64,000 bases of DNA from Geoalkalibacter halelectricus (GTDB lineage: Bacteria > Desulfobacterota > Desulfuromonadia > Desulfuromonadales > Geoalkalibacteraceae): NCBI RefSeq assembly GCF_025263685.1, contig NZ_CP092109.1, forward strand, positions 558,001-622,000. Reading direction: 5' to 3'. Below the pieces are notes generated by a model, which was given only the letters and a program-made list of their open reading frames with translations, did not search any database and had not been told where the DNA came from. Below, one piece after another: positions 42,388 to 53,073 of the stretch. Numbering within the stretch: position 1 is the first letter of the stretch; each line of letters begins with the position of its first letter. A program made the translations under genes and the position numbers.

Positions 42388-43176
42388 TTAAAATCCCGGC
42401 AGGCCGGAAGGACGCACAACTTCCACATCCGCCGGGCGGATGAATTGAAAGAGGCTGTCGGGCAGGCCGCGGTTGACGCGCATGGAGCTGAATTCGATGA
42501 TCGTCGAGTTGCCGTTGGGGTCGGTCACCGTCGTGGACAGAATGGGAAATACGGCATTCTGGGCGCCGCGCAGTGCGGGGCGCAGGTCAGAGTCAAAGGC
42601 CAGCACGGCATTTTGGTCGACGACGATGAGCAGGCGCGCGATGAGTTGCGAGGTGCGCCGCGGCTGCAACTCGAGTATGTAATTGCCGGCCGGGTCGCGG
42701 TTGGGCGCCGCCCAGCGGATGGAGAAATCGCGCGAGAGGTTGCCCAGACCGGTGAGGAAGGTCACCGGGTTGTCGGGCTGCTCGCGCAGGGCGAATTCGA
42801 TATCCGACTCGATCACCTGATTGTTCTCCGGCAGGTAGACCCACAGCGTCCGGCCGTCGGAAACGATTTCCTGCTCGGTGGGTTGGCGGTATTCCCAGCG
42901 GAACTTGGCCTGGGGCACGCGATCGCCCAGGGCGCGATCAAACTTGAACCACACCTGGCCGCGCCCGCGCTGGGCGCGATCCAGGGCGAGGATGCGCGAC
43001 TCCTGAAAGAATTCGGCTTCAAAATCGACGATCCCCGCATCGGGGCGTCCGGGTTGAAAGGGGCTTTCCAGGGCTTGGATCACATCGGCCAAACCCACCT
43101 CGACCTGACGCGGCGCGGCCCCCACGCTCAGGGGCCAGAGCAGGCACAGAAAAACGAAAAAACTCAGCTTGCGCAT
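42388..43176 (-). CDS. lolA: LolA-like outer-membrane lipoprotein carrier
   Basis: A 262-residue exported protein: signal peptide MRKLSFFVFLCLLWPLSVGA, then the LolA-like fold with DFEAEFFQESRIL, FKFDRALGDRVPQAKFRWEY, and IEFSSMRVNRGLPDSLFQF (C-terminal loop). LolA ferries lipoproteins across the periplasm to the outer membrane. Start set at ATG 43176 after GAGGAG; longer frames were rejected. First gene of the yajQ-rimO-apbE run. Confidence 0.9.
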   Translation of the reverse strand: MRKLSFFVFLCLLWPLSVGAAPRQVEVGLADVIQALESPFQPGRPDAGIVDFEAEFFQESRILALDRAQRGRGQVWFKFDRALGDRVPQAKFRWEYRQPTEQEIVSDGRTLWVYLPENNQVIESDIEFALREQPDNPVTFLTGLGNLSRDFSIRWAAPNRDPAGNYILELQPRRTSQLIARLLIVVDQNAVLAFDSDLRPALRGAQNAVFPILSTTVTDPNGNSTIIEFSSMRVNRGLPDSLFQFIRPADVEVVRPSGLPGF

Positions 43177-43354
43177 AAGCGATCTCTCCTCGGTTGAAAA
43201 TCTCTTGATATTAAACGGATTGCGGCGAAAATTCGAGTCTTTTTTCATCGGGAAGGTACAAGGGGGGTGGGGGCGGCGGCGGGCGGGCCCAGGTTGGCCC
43301 GGATTTTTTGGGGCGGTTTGCCGGCCAAGGGTACCGGCGACCTTGGGAGCATTT

Positions 43355-43846
43355 CTAGAGAATCAGGAACTTGCTGGGTCCGCGCACGGACTTCACCCGC
43401 ACCTCGCCGCTGTTCAGCACCAGCTCGGCGGTACGGCCGTAATTTCCTCCCACATCCTCGGCCACCAGGGCGATGCCGAGCCCACCGAGGATCTCGCGGG
43501 CGGTCTCGGTGTTGCGCTCGCCGATGAGATCGCCGTTGGGCGTCAGCAGATTCTCGAACATGTTGGCGCCGCCCACCAGTTTGGCCTGCAACCGCTCACG
43601 CCGCGCGCCCAGGGCGAGCAGTTCGGCGAGCAGGCCTTGCACGGCGGTGGCGACGAACTTGCCGGGGCGCGCTTCGCCACGGCCCGGGCGCGGCGCGGGC
43701 AGCAGGGTGTGCGCCATGCCCCCGCAGCGAATCAGGGGATCATAGAGGGTGATGCTCAAACATGAGCCCAGCCCGTAGGTCACCAGGGTGTCCGGTGCAT
43801 GCGCCACGTGCAGCTCGGAGATACCCACCCGCCGCCGCTCGCTCAC
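43355..43846 (-). CDS. cheD: CheD, chemoreceptor glutamine deamidase
   Basis: A 163-residue CheD protein with the catalytic Cys in VTYGLGSCLSI, the His in GGMAHTLLP, and KLVGGANMF (Thr/Asn site). It deamidates receptor glutamines and binds CheC. It ends the che operon, overlapping cheC by four bases. It may act on the two chemoreceptors found in the window. Confidence 0.93.
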   Translation of the reverse strand: MSERRRVGISELHVAHAPDTLVTYGLGSCLSITLYDPLIRCGGMAHTLLPAPRPGRGEARPGKFVATAVQGLLAELLALGARRERLQAKLVGGANMFENLLTPNGDLIGERNTETAREILGGLGIALVAEDVGGNYGRTAELVLNSGEVRVKSVRGPSKFLIL

Positions 43847-44463
43847 ACCACACCCCCAAGGCCGCGCAGCAGGGTCTGGATGGAATCCGGATCGGGCAGC
43901 AGGAAAAAATGCCCCTTGAGCAGGCGGCCCTCCCCGGCGCGGCTGTGAAACTCGGTTTCCAGCATCAGCGCCTCATCCCCGGCGCGGCCCAGGTCGATGA
44001 GGATGTGATCGACCACGGCCCCGGCCATGTCGCGGGCCAGGGCGGGCACCGAGGGCAGCAGGCTGAGCCGCAGCATGCCACCGAGGGTGGAAAGATAGGC
44101 CGAGGCGAGGATGTTGCCGACCTCCTTGAGGGTGGAGGCGGCCATTTCGTCCAGGTCCTCCTCCACCGAGCGCGGCCCGAGCAGACTTTCCAGCAATTGC
44201 AGGGCGCTGGCGCAGGGAAAAATCAGCAGCATGCTGCCCTGGGCGTCGCCGTGCATGCGCAGACTGACCCCCACCACCTCCTGCTCGGGACCGCCGAGCA
44301 GTTCGGGCACCTGGCCGAGGTCGGCGACGCTGACCCGTGGCACCTTGAGCAGGATCGTTTCGCCCAGCAGCCTGGAGAGGGCTCCGGCGGCATGGCCCAT
44401 GCCGATGTTGCTGATCTCTCTGAGGGCGTCGCGCTGTGCGTCCGTCAAATGCGCAAAACTCAT
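43843..44463 (-). CDS. cheC: CheC, CheY-phosphate phosphatase
   Basis: A 206-residue CheC protein with two copies of the phosphatase helix motif: DALREISNIGMGHAAGALS near the start and STLKEVGNILASAYLSTLGG around residue 115. CheC dephosphorylates CheY-P and is stimulated by CheD. ATG 44463 overlaps the cheA stop (ATGA). No CheB gene is present, so adaptation probably relies on CheR, CheC and CheD. Confidence 0.92.
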   Translation of the reverse strand: MSFAHLTDAQRDALREISNIGMGHAAGALSRLLGETILLKVPRVSVADLGQVPELLGGPEQEVVGVSLRMHGDAQGSMLLIFPCASALQLLESLLGPRSVEEDLDEMAASTLKEVGNILASAYLSTLGGMLRLSLLPSVPALARDMAGAVVDHILIDLGRAGDEALMLETEFHSRAGEGRLLKGHFFLLPDPDSIQTLLRGLGGVV

Positions 44464-46349
44464 GACGAAACTCCCGCCGGATGCGTGGCCGGCCTGTGGT
44501 GCTCCTGAAGAAGCAGTTGCGGGTCGACGATGAACAGCAGACGACCGTCGCCGAGGATGCTGGCGCCGGCCACTCCGACCAGTTGATTGAGGGGGAAATC
44601 CAGGGCCTTGACAAACACCTGGCGCTGACCGCACAGGGTATCGACCACCAGGCCGACCCGCCGCCCCTGCACCTCGCACACCACCACGGGGATGGTTTTG
44701 GCCAAAGCCGCCGCGGGGCGCTGGAGAATCTTGCGCAGGGACAGCAGCGGCAGCATCTCTTCATCCAGGGGCGTGACCAGCCGCCGTCCGCTGGTTAGAA
44801 TTTCGCGGCGGGTCAGATTGAGCAGACGCAGCACCCGGGTCAGGGGAATCCCCAGCAGACAGCCGTCGCATTCTACCAGAAGCACCTGGATGATCGCCAC
44901 CGACAGGGGCAGGCGCAGCGCCAGGCGGGTGCCCGCCCCCGGCCGCGAGGTGATTTCGAGGCTGCCGCCGAGACTCTCGACCACGGTCTTGACCACATCC
45001 ATGCCCACGCCGCGCCCGGAAATGTCCGTCACCGTCGCGGCGGTGGAGAAGCCCGGGCGACACACCAAAAGCAGGGCTTCGGCGTCACGCAGGGAGCGTG
45101 CCTGCGCTTCGCTCAGCAATCCGGCGCTCACCGCCTTGCTCCGCAGGGCGTCGGGATCCATGCCGCGCCCGTCGTCGATCACCTCGATCAGGGCCATGTC
45201 CTTTTCGCGCGAAGCGCGCAACTCGATGCGCCCGCGCTTCTCGATGCCGTGGTCCACCGCGTTGCGCAGCATGTGCAGGAGCGGATCGGCGAGCTTCTCG
45301 ATGATCGCGCGATCCAGCTCCAAATCCTCGCCCTGGATGGCAAAGCTTACCTCCTTGCCGTTTCTGCGCGCCAGGTCGCGCACCAGGCGCGGCAGATGTC
45401 CGGTCACGCTGCCCAGGGGCATCATGCGCACCTTGAGCACCTGGTGGTGCAGATCGGTCACCAGGCGCGCCATACCGTCGATGCCGTCACGCAAATTGCG
45501 CCAGTCGCGGCCGCGGTGCGCCGCCTGCAGGCGGTGGCGGCTGGTGATCATTTCCCCGGCCAGATTGATGAACTGATCGAGCAGCTCGGTGCGCACCCGC
45601 ACCGTGCGCGGCTGCTCCTCGGGTTGCGGGCGGGTCGGCGCAGCCTTGCGCGGTCGCGGGCGCTCGACGCGCAGGGCGGCCAAATGACCCTGGCGCCGTA
45701 GCAGTTCCTCGAGATCCGGCCCCTCCCGTTCGCTGAGCAGGCGCGCCTGCAAGGACAGCCCGCCGCGGCCGGCCTTGAGATCCTCGGCGCCGGGAGTGCT
45801 GTCCAGTATCCGCCCGAGACCGGCGAGATGGTTGTAGATCAGCAGCAGCCGCGCCGCGGGCGCCGGCGTCGCGGCAGCCAATTCGAGCTCAACCTGCCAT
45901 TCGCGCATTGGCGCCGCCCGCGCGTCGGCGGCCGGCGGAGCAACCGGAGCAACCGGAGCAACCGGAGCAACCGCGACGGGTGCGGCCTGGTGCTGGTCGG
46001 CGTCGAGAAAGGTGCCCAGGTCACGCTCCGGGCGCTGGGCTTCGAGATCCGCCACCAGTTCACCGAGCAGGTCGACACCGGCCAGCAGCCGGTCGACGGC
46101 CTGCGGCGACAAGTTTTGCCCGCGGCGCGAGCCATCGAGCAGATCTTCCAGGTAATGGGCGAGTTCCGCCGTGCGCTCAAAGCCCATAGACGCCGCCATG
46201 CCCTTGAGGGAATGGGCCTGGCGGAACAGGGCGTCAAGAGTTTCGCCGTCGGCGCTGTCGTCTTCCAGGGCGACCAGCAGCCGCCCCATGGCGGCGAGGT
46301 GCTCGCGGGCCTCGGAAAAGAACAGGGAACGGTAGCGGGACATATCCAT
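44460..46349 (-). CDS. cheA: CheA histidine kinase
   Basis: A 629-residue CheA: Hpt domain with the phosphorylated His in QAHSLKGMAAS (about residue 44), a Pro/Ala linker with VAP repeats (45937-45972, the 9-base unit GGAGCAACC four times), a dimerisation domain, the HATPase domain (DPLLHMLRNAVDHGIE, DDGRGMD, ISGRGVGMDVV) and a C-terminal CheW-like domain (QVLLVECDGCLLGIPL). No receiver domain and no obvious P2 CheY-binding domain. Start at ATG 46349; weak ribosome site. Core kinase of the operon. Confidence 0.94.
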   Translation of the reverse strand: MDMSRYRSLFFSEAREHLAAMGRLLVALEDDSADGETLDALFRQAHSLKGMAASMGFERTAELAHYLEDLLDGSRRGQNLSPQAVDRLLAGVDLLGELVADLEAQRPERDLGTFLDADQHQAAPVAVAPVAPVAPVAPPAADARAAPMREWQVELELAAATPAPAARLLLIYNHLAGLGRILDSTPGAEDLKAGRGGLSLQARLLSEREGPDLEELLRRQGHLAALRVERPRPRKAAPTRPQPEEQPRTVRVRTELLDQFINLAGEMITSRHRLQAAHRGRDWRNLRDGIDGMARLVTDLHHQVLKVRMMPLGSVTGHLPRLVRDLARRNGKEVSFAIQGEDLELDRAIIEKLADPLLHMLRNAVDHGIEKRGRIELRASREKDMALIEVIDDGRGMDPDALRSKAVSAGLLSEAQARSLRDAEALLLVCRPGFSTAATVTDISGRGVGMDVVKTVVESLGGSLEITSRPGAGTRLALRLPLSVAIIQVLLVECDGCLLGIPLTRVLRLLNLTRREILTSGRRLVTPLDEEMLPLLSLRKILQRPAAALAKTIPVVVCEVQGRRVGLVVDTLCGQRQVFVKALDFPLNQLVGVAGASILGDGRLLFIVDPQLLLQEHHRPATHPAGVSS

Positions 46350-46429
46350 GGACGGCACCCGGATCAGGCCTTCTCATCCCGTGCGCTTGCCGCGCGGGGC
46401 AAGGGGCGTGCGTCGCGATGGAGCATACC

Positions 46430-46798
46430 TCAGCCCTCCCCGGCCACGCGCGCCACGACCTCCAGAACCTGCTCGTCCTTGAAAGGCTTGACGATGAAAT
46501 CGCGCGCGCCGCCCTGAACCGCTTCCATGACCAGGGCGTCCTGACCCAGGGCGCTGCACATGACCACGCGCGCGCCGGGATCCTCGGCCATGATCTCGCG
46601 CAGGGCCTCGATGCCGGTCTTATCCGGCATCACGATGTCCATCATGACCAGATCCGGCCGCAGGCTGCGGTAACGCGCCACGGCCGCGGCACCGTCGCCG
46701 GCCTCGCCGACCACCTGGTGGCCGGCGCCCTCGAGCACGCCGCGCAACAGGTTGCGCATGAACAGGGCGTCATCGACGATAAGAATTTTCAAGGACAT
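46430..46798 (-). CDS. cheY: CheY-like response regulator
   Basis: A 122-residue single receiver domain: KILIVDDALFMRN (acidic pair), phospho-Asp in LVMMDIVMPDKTG (residue 53), Thr/Ser region VVMCSALG, and Lys in FIVKPFK. It receives phosphate from CheA and its phosphate is removed by CheC. The gene overlaps cheW by ten bases. Confidence 0.94.
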   Translation of the reverse strand: MSLKILIVDDALFMRNLLRGVLEGAGHQVVGEAGDGAAAVARYRSLRPDLVMMDIVMPDKTGIEALREIMAEDPGARVVMCSALGQDALVMEAVQGGARDFIVKPFKDEQVLEVVARVAGEG

Positions 46799-47286
46799 GC
46801 CTGCCCTCCTTGGATGGCTTCTTGGTGTGATTGCCGGGAATCGCCTTCCCGGAAAAAGGTGCCGCCGCTCGCCAGAAACCCAAGACTTGCGATCAGCCGG
46901 TCGACATCAAGCAGATTGACCACCTCGCCCCGCCAGAGAAAATGCGCGCCGATGCAGTCCGTGGCGACGTCAGCATCCGCGCAGGGGAAAAAGTCCTCGG
47001 CCGCCGGGGCGAAGATACGGTGTATGCGATCCACCGCCAGGGCCAGGCTCAGGGCCTCGCCCTCCAGCACGATGATGCGGGCATCGCGAGCGCCGCGCGC
47101 AAATCCCAGCCAGGCGCCCAGATCCAGCACCGGCACCACGCTGCCGTGAAAGTTGACGGCGCCGAGCAGCGCCGCCGGGGCACGCGGCACCGGATGCAGG
47201 GTGTCGGCCAGGACCACCTCCCGAACCCGGCAGATCTCGATAGCATACCATTCGGCGCCGAGGCCGAAAATCAATACCTGCGCCAT
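46789..47286 (-). CDS. cheW: CheW coupling protein
   Basis: A 165-residue CheW: LIFGLGAEWYAIEICRVREVV, then PAALLGAVNFHGSVVPVLDL, and DFFPCADADVATDCIGAHF near the end. Links the chemoreceptors to CheA. Second Cys-rich stretch is unusual. Gene order mcp-cheW-cheY-cheA. Confidence 0.92.
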   Translation of the reverse strand: MAQVLIFGLGAEWYAIEICRVREVVLADTLHPVPRAPAALLGAVNFHGSVVPVLDLGAWLGFARGARDARIIVLEGEALSLALAVDRIHRIFAPAAEDFFPCADADVATDCIGAHFLWRGEVVNLLDVDRLIASLGFLASGGTFFREGDSRQSHQEAIQGGQACP

Positions 47287-47291
47287 GGGCT

Positions 47292-48572
47292 TCAGCTCTC
47301 GCGGCGCGCCTCGTCGCCGAGGCGAAAGCGGCTGACCAGGGCGATGAGTTCCTCGGAAAGGGCCGAGAGATCCTGCGCGGCATGCGCCATCTCCTCCATG
47401 GAGGCCGATTGCTCCTGGGTGGCGGCGGAGACCTGCTCGGTGGAGGCGGCGTTATCCTCGGTCACCTTGGCGATTTCCTCGATGATCCGCACCATGTGGC
47501 GCGCGCCCTCGGTCTGCAGCGCCACCAGTTCGGCAATGTTCACCGCGCGATCCTGACTGTTGAGTGCCGTGCTGATAATTTCCTCGAACGCACCCGTCGT
47601 CGTGCCGATCGCCTTTTGTCCCGCATCGATACGTTTCAGGCTCTCGCGCATGGAGTCCTGAACCCGCGCGCCCTCCTCGCGGATGGTCGCGATCAGGTCA
47701 CTGATTTCCTTGGCCGAGGCGCCGGTGGAATCGGCCAATTTGCTGACCTCCTCGGCGACCACGGCGAACCCGCGCCCGTACTCGCCAGCGCGCGCCGCCT
47801 CGATGGTGGCGTTAAGAGCCAGCAGATTGGTCTTTTCGGCGATGCCGGTGATGACCTCGGTGATGTTGCCGATCTTCTGCACCAGGGCGCTGAAGCCCAG
47901 GATCTGGTCACCGTTGCTCGCCACCTCGCCGAGCACCTGCTGCATGTGGCCCAGGGCGCTGCGGCTCATCTCGCCGCCGTGCTGGGCGGTCAGGGAGGTG
48001 TCGTTGGCCGCCGCCGCCACCTTCTGCGCCGAGGCGGCGACTTCCTCGATGGACGCGGCCATCTCGCGGATCACCTGGGTGGCCTTTTCCACCATCTCGG
48101 CCTGAGTCTCGGCGCCGCGGCTGATCTGTTCGGTGGTGCCCGCCACCTGATGGGCGCTGGCGCTCATCTGCTGCGAGGAGGCCGACAGCCCCTGGGCCGA
48201 ATCGGAGACCTGCAAGGCCGAGGAGCGGATGCGACCGACCAATTCGCGCAGGTTCGCGCTCACCAGGTTAAGAGATTGGGCAAAGTCATGGGTTTCGTCG
48301 GGGAGCAGGTTGCGGTTGAGCTCCACCGGGCGGCTCAGATCCCCCTTGCTGATCCGCTGCGCGGCCGCTGTGATCACACCGATGTTGGCGGTGAATGCCC
48401 GCGAGAACGCCCAGCCCAGAACCAGGCCGATGGTCAGGGCGCCGGCCGCCGAAACCAGCCGCTGCCATTCCGTCGGCACGCCCAGCAGGGGAACCAGGAA
48501 TTCGAGCACCACGATGGTGCCGACCACGATGATAAAGCCGATGATGAACTTGTTGGCAATTTCGATGCGCAT
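47292..48572 (-). CDS. Methyl-accepting chemotaxis protein of the che operon
   Basis: A 426-residue receptor: two N-terminal transmembrane helices ([17 protein letters not shown] and [18 protein letters not shown]) with only a dozen residues between, then HAMP ([15 protein letters not shown]), a coiled-coil signalling domain with the canonical tip [19 protein letters not shown], and a C-terminus ending GDEARRES without the CheR-binding pentapeptide. It lacks a periplasmic ligand domain, so it likely senses cytoplasmic or membrane state. Its start overlaps the cheR stop (TAATG). Confidence 0.92.
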   Translation of the reverse strand: MRIEIANKFIIGFIIVVGTIVVLEFLVPLLGVPTEWQRLVSAAGALTIGLVLGWAFSRAFTANIGVITAAAQRISKGDLSRPVELNRNLLPDETHDFAQSLNLVSANLRELVGRIRSSALQVSDSAQGLSASSQQMSASAHQVAGTTEQISRGAETQAEMVEKATQVIREMAASIEEVAASAQKVAAAANDTSLTAQHGGEMSRSALGHMQQVLGEVASNGDQILGFSALVQKIGNITEVITGIAEKTNLLALNATIEAARAGEYGRGFAVVAEEVSKLADSTGASAKEISDLIATIREEGARVQDSMRESLKRIDAGQKAIGTTTGAFEEIISTALNSQDRAVNIAELVALQTEGARHMVRIIEEIAKVTEDNAASTEQVSAATQEQSASMEEMAHAAQDLSALSEELIALVSRFRLGDEARRES

Positions 48573-49477
48573 TACCAGGCTCCTTGCAAATGGCCCGCGT
48601 CCTTATGGCCCGTGGCGGTCCGCAAAAAGATCCGCTCGGCGGGACTGAGGATGGAAAACAGCGCGCGGCTCTCGCCGATGAGGGTTTCGGCGCGGCCCAG
48701 CACCAGAACGCCCCCGGGCGCCAGACCCTCGGCCAGATCCCGCAAAACCCGCTCTTGTTCACCGCGGGAAAAATAGATCAGCACGTTGCGGCATAAAATC
48801 AGATCCGCCTCGCCCCAGGCCAAACCGCCAAGAACATTGCACTCCTCGAATTGCACCAGGGCGCGAATGCGTTCATTCAAGCGCAGGCGCGTCCTTTCGC
48901 GGCTGAAATACTTATCGCGCCAGTCCTGGGGCAGAGCGCCGAGTCGCGCCGGTTCATAGAGGCCCTCGCGCGCCCGCGCCAGCACGGACGGGGAAATGTC
49001 GCCGGCGCGAATGCTGAACGTCATGCGCGGCGGCACCAACTGATCGAGCAGGATCGCCAGGGAATAGGGCTCCTCACCGCCCGCGCAACCCAGACTCCAG
49101 ACCCGCAGCTCGCGCCGCCCCTCTCTGCGCAGGCGCCGAAACAGATCCGGCAGAACCTGGTCGTGCAGCAGCTCGAAGGTGCTGGGATTGCGGAAGAACT
49201 GCGACACCTGAATGCTCAGCGCCGCCATCAGGGCATCCACCTCGGCGTCGTCGCGCACCAGCAACTCCAGGTAGGGGCGCGGCTCCCGAAAGCCGTGCGC
49301 GCGCACCCGGGCGGCGATGCGCCGGCGGATGCAGCCGTCCTTGTACATGCCCAGGTCGAAACCGCGCCGGTGCAAAAGGATCTGGCGCACCTCCTCAAAG
49401 GCCGCCGCGTCCACATCCTCGCCCAAAAAATGCGACAGGGCCCCGCCGCCGGGGGCCTCCTCAAAAAATAGGCTCAT
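48572..49477 (-). CDS. cheR: CheR chemoreceptor methyltransferase
   Basis: A 301-residue CheR: N-terminal helical domain ([22 protein letters not shown]), SAM motif [31 protein letters not shown], and CRNVLIYF. It methylates receptor glutamates. First gene of the operon; upstream it meets the heptanucleotide repeat tract (49536-49740). Confidence 0.93.
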   Translation of the reverse strand: MSLFFEEAPGGGALSHFLGEDVDAAAFEEVRQILLHRRGFDLGMYKDGCIRRRIAARVRAHGFREPRPYLELLVRDDAEVDALMAALSIQVSQFFRNPSTFELLHDQVLPDLFRRLRREGRRELRVWSLGCAGGEEPYSLAILLDQLVPPRMTFSIRAGDISPSVLARAREGLYEPARLGALPQDWRDKYFSRERTRLRLNERIRALVQFEECNVLGGLAWGEADLILCRNVLIYFSRGEQERVLRDLAEGLAPGGVLVLGRAETLIGESRALFSILSPAERIFLRTATGHKDAGHLQGAW

Positions 49478-49535
49478 AGGCTCACTGAAAATGGATTCGT
49501 TATAAGCAACCCATTTTCAAGCAATTTTCAGGCCG

Positions 49536-49740
49536 AAAAGACTGAAGACTGAAGACTGAAGACTGAAGACTGAAGACTGAAGACTGAAGACTGAAGACTG
49601 AAGACTGAGGACTGAGGACTGAAGGCTGAGGGCTGAGGGCTGAAGGCTGGGAACTGAGGAACAACGGACAACGGACAACGGACAACGGACAACGGACAAC
49701 GGACCACAAACAAATGACAAATGACAAATGACAAAGGACG
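49536..49740. repeat. Long heptanucleotide tandem-repeat tract
   Basis: Three blocks of 7-base units: GAAGACT (with GAGGACT, GAAGGCT, GAGGGCT variants; 49536-49650), then GGACAAC (about five copies, 49661-49704), then ACAAATG/ACAAAGG (49709-49739). The 267-base gap between cheR and thiL is almost entirely repeat. Three frames of the minus strand are open across it simply because of the 7-base period, so no gene is inferred. Confidence 0.92.
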
Positions 49741-49744
49741 ATTT

Positions 49745-50728
49745 TCAATAAAAATGATCAAACCCGCCGCGCGGCGGGGCGCAGGGACGGCCCTGGGCAT
49801 CGACGAGGCGCACTCCGTGGTCTTGCGGCAGGACGCAGCCGATTTGCGTCACCGGCACGCCCTCGATGGCGAGAGCGGCGACGGCGGCGGCCTTTTCGGG
49901 GGGGGAGGTGAACAGCAGCTCGTAATCCTCGCCGCCACAGAGGGCCAGATCCAGCAGGGCGGGTTCGGCTTGCAGGGCGGCGCGAAATGCGGGACTCAGG
50001 GGCAGGACGTCGCGCTCGACCAGGGCGCCGACGGCGGAACTGTCAAGAATATGACCCAGATCCGCCAACAGACCGTCGGAGACATCGATCATGGCCGTGG
50101 CCAGTCCCTGGACCGCCAGGACGCGGCCCAGGTCGAGACGCGCGCAAGGGTCATGATGGCGCGCCGCCAGCAGTGCTGGGGGCCGGCGGCCGGCGAGCAG
50201 CTCGCGCAAAGCCAGGGCGCTGTCGCCGAGCGTGCCGGACACCCAGAGCAGATCGCCGGGGCGCGCTCCGGCGCGAGTCACCAACTGCGCCTCGGGCACG
50301 CTGCCTTCCACGGTGACGCTGATGAACAAGGGACCAGGCGAGCGGCAGGTATCGCCGCCGGCGAGCACCGCGCCGTAGGCCGCGCAGGCATCGAGAACGC
50401 CGTTGGCGAAGGCGTCCAGATCCTCGACGCTCGTGTCGGCGGGAATCCCCAAACCCAAATAGAGGTTCAGGGCCCGCCCGCCCATGGCGGCCAGGTCACT
50501 GACGTTGACGCTCACGCTCTTGCGCCCCAGGGTGTGCATGTCACTCCAGCCCCGGCGGAAATGGATGTCCTCGATGAGCAGGTCGGTGCTGGCGAGCAGC
50601 AACTCGCCGGGCGCGACACGACTCACGGCGCAGTCGTCGCCGATGCCCAGCAGCAGATGCGACGCGGCCGCGGCACGCTTGCGGATGCGCTCGATAAAGC
50701 CGAACTCGCCGATGTCGCCGAGCTTCAT
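49745..50728 (-). CDS. thiL: Thiamine-monophosphate kinase
   Basis: A 327-residue Thi[15 protein letters not shown] near residue 27, [30 protein letters not shown], and [13 protein letters not shown]. It makes thiamine pyrophosphate from thiamine monophosphate. Its start overlaps the lon stop by four bases (ATGA), so lon and thiL form an operon. Its end lies against the repeat tract. Confidence 0.94.
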   Translation of the reverse strand: MKLGDIGEFGFIERIRKRAAAASHLLLGIGDDCAVSRVAPGELLLASTDLLIEDIHFRRGWSDMHTLGRKSVSVNVSDLAAMGGRALNLYLGLGIPADTSVEDLDAFANGVLDACAAYGAVLAGGDTCRSPGPLFISVTVEGSVPEAQLVTRAGARPGDLLWVSGTLGDSALALRELLAGRRPPALLAARHHDPCARLDLGRVLAVQGLATAMIDVSDGLLADLGHILDSSAVGALVERDVLPLSPAFRAALQAEPALLDLALCGGEDYELLFTSPPEKAAAVAALAIEGVPVTQIGCVLPQDHGVRLVDAQGRPCAPPRGGFDHFY

Positions 50729-53073
50729 GGCTTCTCGACCAGGGCCGCCTTGAGCACATCGTCCATGGTGCGCACCGAGATCAGTTTGACCTTTTTGCGC
50801 AGGTGCGCGGGGATATCCTCGAGATCCTTTTCATTGCGCCAGGGCATAAGCACCGTGCCGACGTGGTGGCGTACCGCGGCGAGCACCTTTTCCTTGAGCC
50901 CGCCGATGGGCAGCACCTTGCCGCGCAGGGTCAGCTCGCCGGTCATGGCCACGTCCTTGCTCACCGGCCGCTTGGTCAGGGCGGAGATCAGGGCGGTGGC
51001 CATGGTCACGCCGGCCGAGGGGCCGTCCTTGGGAATGGCGCCGGCGGGCACGTGCACGTGAATGTCATGGGTTTCGAAAAAGGCGGGGTCGATGCCCAAC
51101 TCCTCGGCCCGCGCGCGGGCAAAGGAGAGCGCCGCCTGGGCGCTTTCCTTCATCACGTCGCCCAGATGCCCGGTGAGGGTCAAGCCGCCCTTGCCCTTCA
51201 TGGTGTTGACCTCGACGTAGAGCACGTCGCCGCCGACCTCGGTCCAGGCCAGGCCGGTGGCCACGCCCACCTCGTGCTCGGCGCGCTCCTCCTCGGGCAA
51301 AAAGCGCGGCGGCCCCAGATAGCGCGCCACGGCGGTTTCCGTGACCGTGACCGCCTTTTTTTGCCGGCCTTCGGCAAAGCGGCGCGCCACCTTGCGGCAG
51401 ATGCTGCCGATTTCGCGCTCGAGGTTGCGCAGCCCGGCCTCGGCGGTGTACTCGGTGATCAGCCGCAGCAGGGCGTTGGCGGAGAAGCGGATCTGGCCCT
51501 CCTTGAGGCCGTTGGCCTCGCGCTGGCGCGGGATCAGGTAGCGCTCGGCGATGTGCAGCTTCTCCTCGGCGGTGTAGCCCGAGAGACGGATCACCTCCAT
51601 GCGGTCCTTGAGGGCCGAGGGCACCGGGTCCATGATGTTGGCCGTGGCAATGAACATCACGTTGGACAGATCGAAGGCCAGGTTGATGTAGTGGTCGGAA
51701 AAGGCGTGGTTCTGCTCGGGATCGAGCACTTCGAGGAGCGCCGAGGAAGGGTCGCCGCGAAAATCCATGCCCAGCTTGTCGATCTCGTCGAGCATGAACA
51801 CCGGGTTGTTGGTACCGGCCTGCTTGAGCCCCTGAATGATGCGCCCGGGCAAGGCGCCCACGTAGGTGCGCCGGTGGCCGCGAATTTCCGCCTCGTCGCG
51901 CATGCCGCCCAGGGAGATGCGCACGAACTTGCGTCCCAGGGCGCGGGCGATGGACTTGCCGAGACTGGTTTTGCCCACCCCGGGGGGGCCGACGAAGCAC
52001 AGAATCGGCCCCTTCATCTCTTTCTTGAGCTTGCGCACGGCGAGAAACTCGAGGATGCGCTCCTTGATCTTCTCCAGGTTGTAGTGGTCCTCCTCGAGCA
52101 CCTCATGGGCCTTGGCCAGGTTGAGGTTGTCGCGGGTGCTTTTTTTCCACGGCAGATCCACCAGCCAGTCGAGGTAGGTGCGCTGCATGGAGTATTCGGC
52201 CGATTCGGCGTGCATGGTTTCCAGACGCCGCAACTGCTTGTCGGCCTCCTCGCGCGCCTCCTTGGGCAGGCCGGCCTTTTCGAGTTTCTCGCGCAGTTCG
52301 GCGACGTCCTGGGCGCGCGGGTCGGCATCGCCCAATTCGCTCTGGATAGCGCGCAACTGCTCGCGCAGGAAATACTCGCGCTGACTCTTGCCCATCTCCT
52401 CCTTGGCCTGGGTCTGGATGTCGGCCTGCATGGCGAGCAGCTCGAGTTCGCGGGCCAGCAGATCCTTGACGCGCCGCAGGCGCTCCAGGGGATCGAGGAT
52501 TTCAATGACTTCCTGGGCCTCGGCCACCTTGAGGCCGATGTTGCTGGCGATGACGTCGGCCAGGCTGCCGGCGTCCTCCATGTTCTCCACCACCACCAGC
52601 ACCTCGGGCGAGATGGCTTTGCCGAGGCTCACCGCCTGACCGAGCTGGTTGCGCACCGTGCGCATCAGCGCCTCGACCTCCAGGGCCGGATCGATGGGCG
52701 GTTCATGCAGGCGCTCGACGCCCACGCGGAAATAGGGATCGGCGGTGACAAAGCCGGTCAGTTGCGCCTTGGCCAAGCCCTGCACGAGAATTTTCACCCG
52801 TCCGTCGGGCATCTTGAGCATGCGCATGATCATCGCCACGGTGCCGACGGTATAGATGTCGTCGACCCCCGGCTCTTCCTCGCCGAACTCCTTCTGCGCG
52901 GCGAGCATGATCAGGCGATCGCCGGCCAGGGCCGCCTCCACGGCGGCAACGGATTTTTCGCGCCCCACGAACAGGGGCAGAATCATATAGGGAAACACCA
53001 CCACGTCGCGCACCGGCAGCAACGGCAAGCTCTCGGGGATGGTCAGATCCTGGTTGGGCAGCGTATTGTTCAA
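50725..53073 (-). CDS. lon: Lon ATP-dependent protease
   Basis: A 782-residue Lon: N-terminal substrate-recognition domain ([19 protein letters not shown]), AAA+ domain with [15 protein letters not shown] (about residue 355), and a C-terminal protease domain with catalytic Ser in DGPSAGVT and Lys in ALTKRP...[13 protein letters not shown]. It degrades misfolded and regulatory proteins. The start ATG 53073 follows a fair GGAACC-type site. A promoter is visible at 53175-53202. Confidence 0.96.
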   Translation of the reverse strand: MNNTLPNQDLTIPESLPLLPVRDVVVFPYMILPLFVGREKSVAAVEAALAGDRLIMLAAQKEFGEEEPGVDDIYTVGTVAMIMRMLKMPDGRVKILVQGLAKAQLTGFVTADPYFRVGVERLHEPPIDPALEVEALMRTVRNQLGQAVSLGKAISPEVLVVVENMEDAGSLADVIASNIGLKVAEAQEVIEILDPLERLRRVKDLLARELELLAMQADIQTQAKEEMGKSQREYFLREQLRAIQSELGDADPRAQDVAELREKLEKAGLPKEAREEADKQLRRLETMHAESAEYSMQRTYLDWLVDLPWKKSTRDNLNLAKAHEVLEEDHYNLEKIKERILEFLAVRKLKKEMKGPILCFVGPPGVGKTSLGKSIARALGRKFVRISLGGMRDEAEIRGHRRTYVGALPGRIIQGLKQAGTNNPVFMLDEIDKLGMDFRGDPSSALLEVLDPEQNHAFSDHYINLAFDLSNVMFIATANIMDPVPSALKDRMEVIRLSGYTAEEKLHIAERYLIPRQREANGLKEGQIRFSANALLRLITEYTAEAGLRNLEREIGSICRKVARRFAEGRQKKAVTVTETAVARYLGPPRFLPEEERAEHEVGVATGLAWTEVGGDVLYVEVNTMKGKGGLTLTGHLGDVMKESAQAALSFARARAEELGIDPAFFETHDIHVHVPAGAIPKDGPSAGVTMATALISALTKRPVSKDVAMTGELTLRGKVLPIGGLKEKVLAAVRHHVGTVLMPWRNEKDLEDIPAHLRKKVKLISVRTMDDVLKAALVEKP

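Noticed and set aside
49536-49740. Possible CRISPR array
   Set aside because: Units are seven bases with no unique spacers; this is a simple tandem repeat.
49500-49800. Three overlapping minus-strand open frames of repeated SVFSLQS-like peptides
   Set aside because: They arise only from the seven-base tandem repeats, which keep three frames open.
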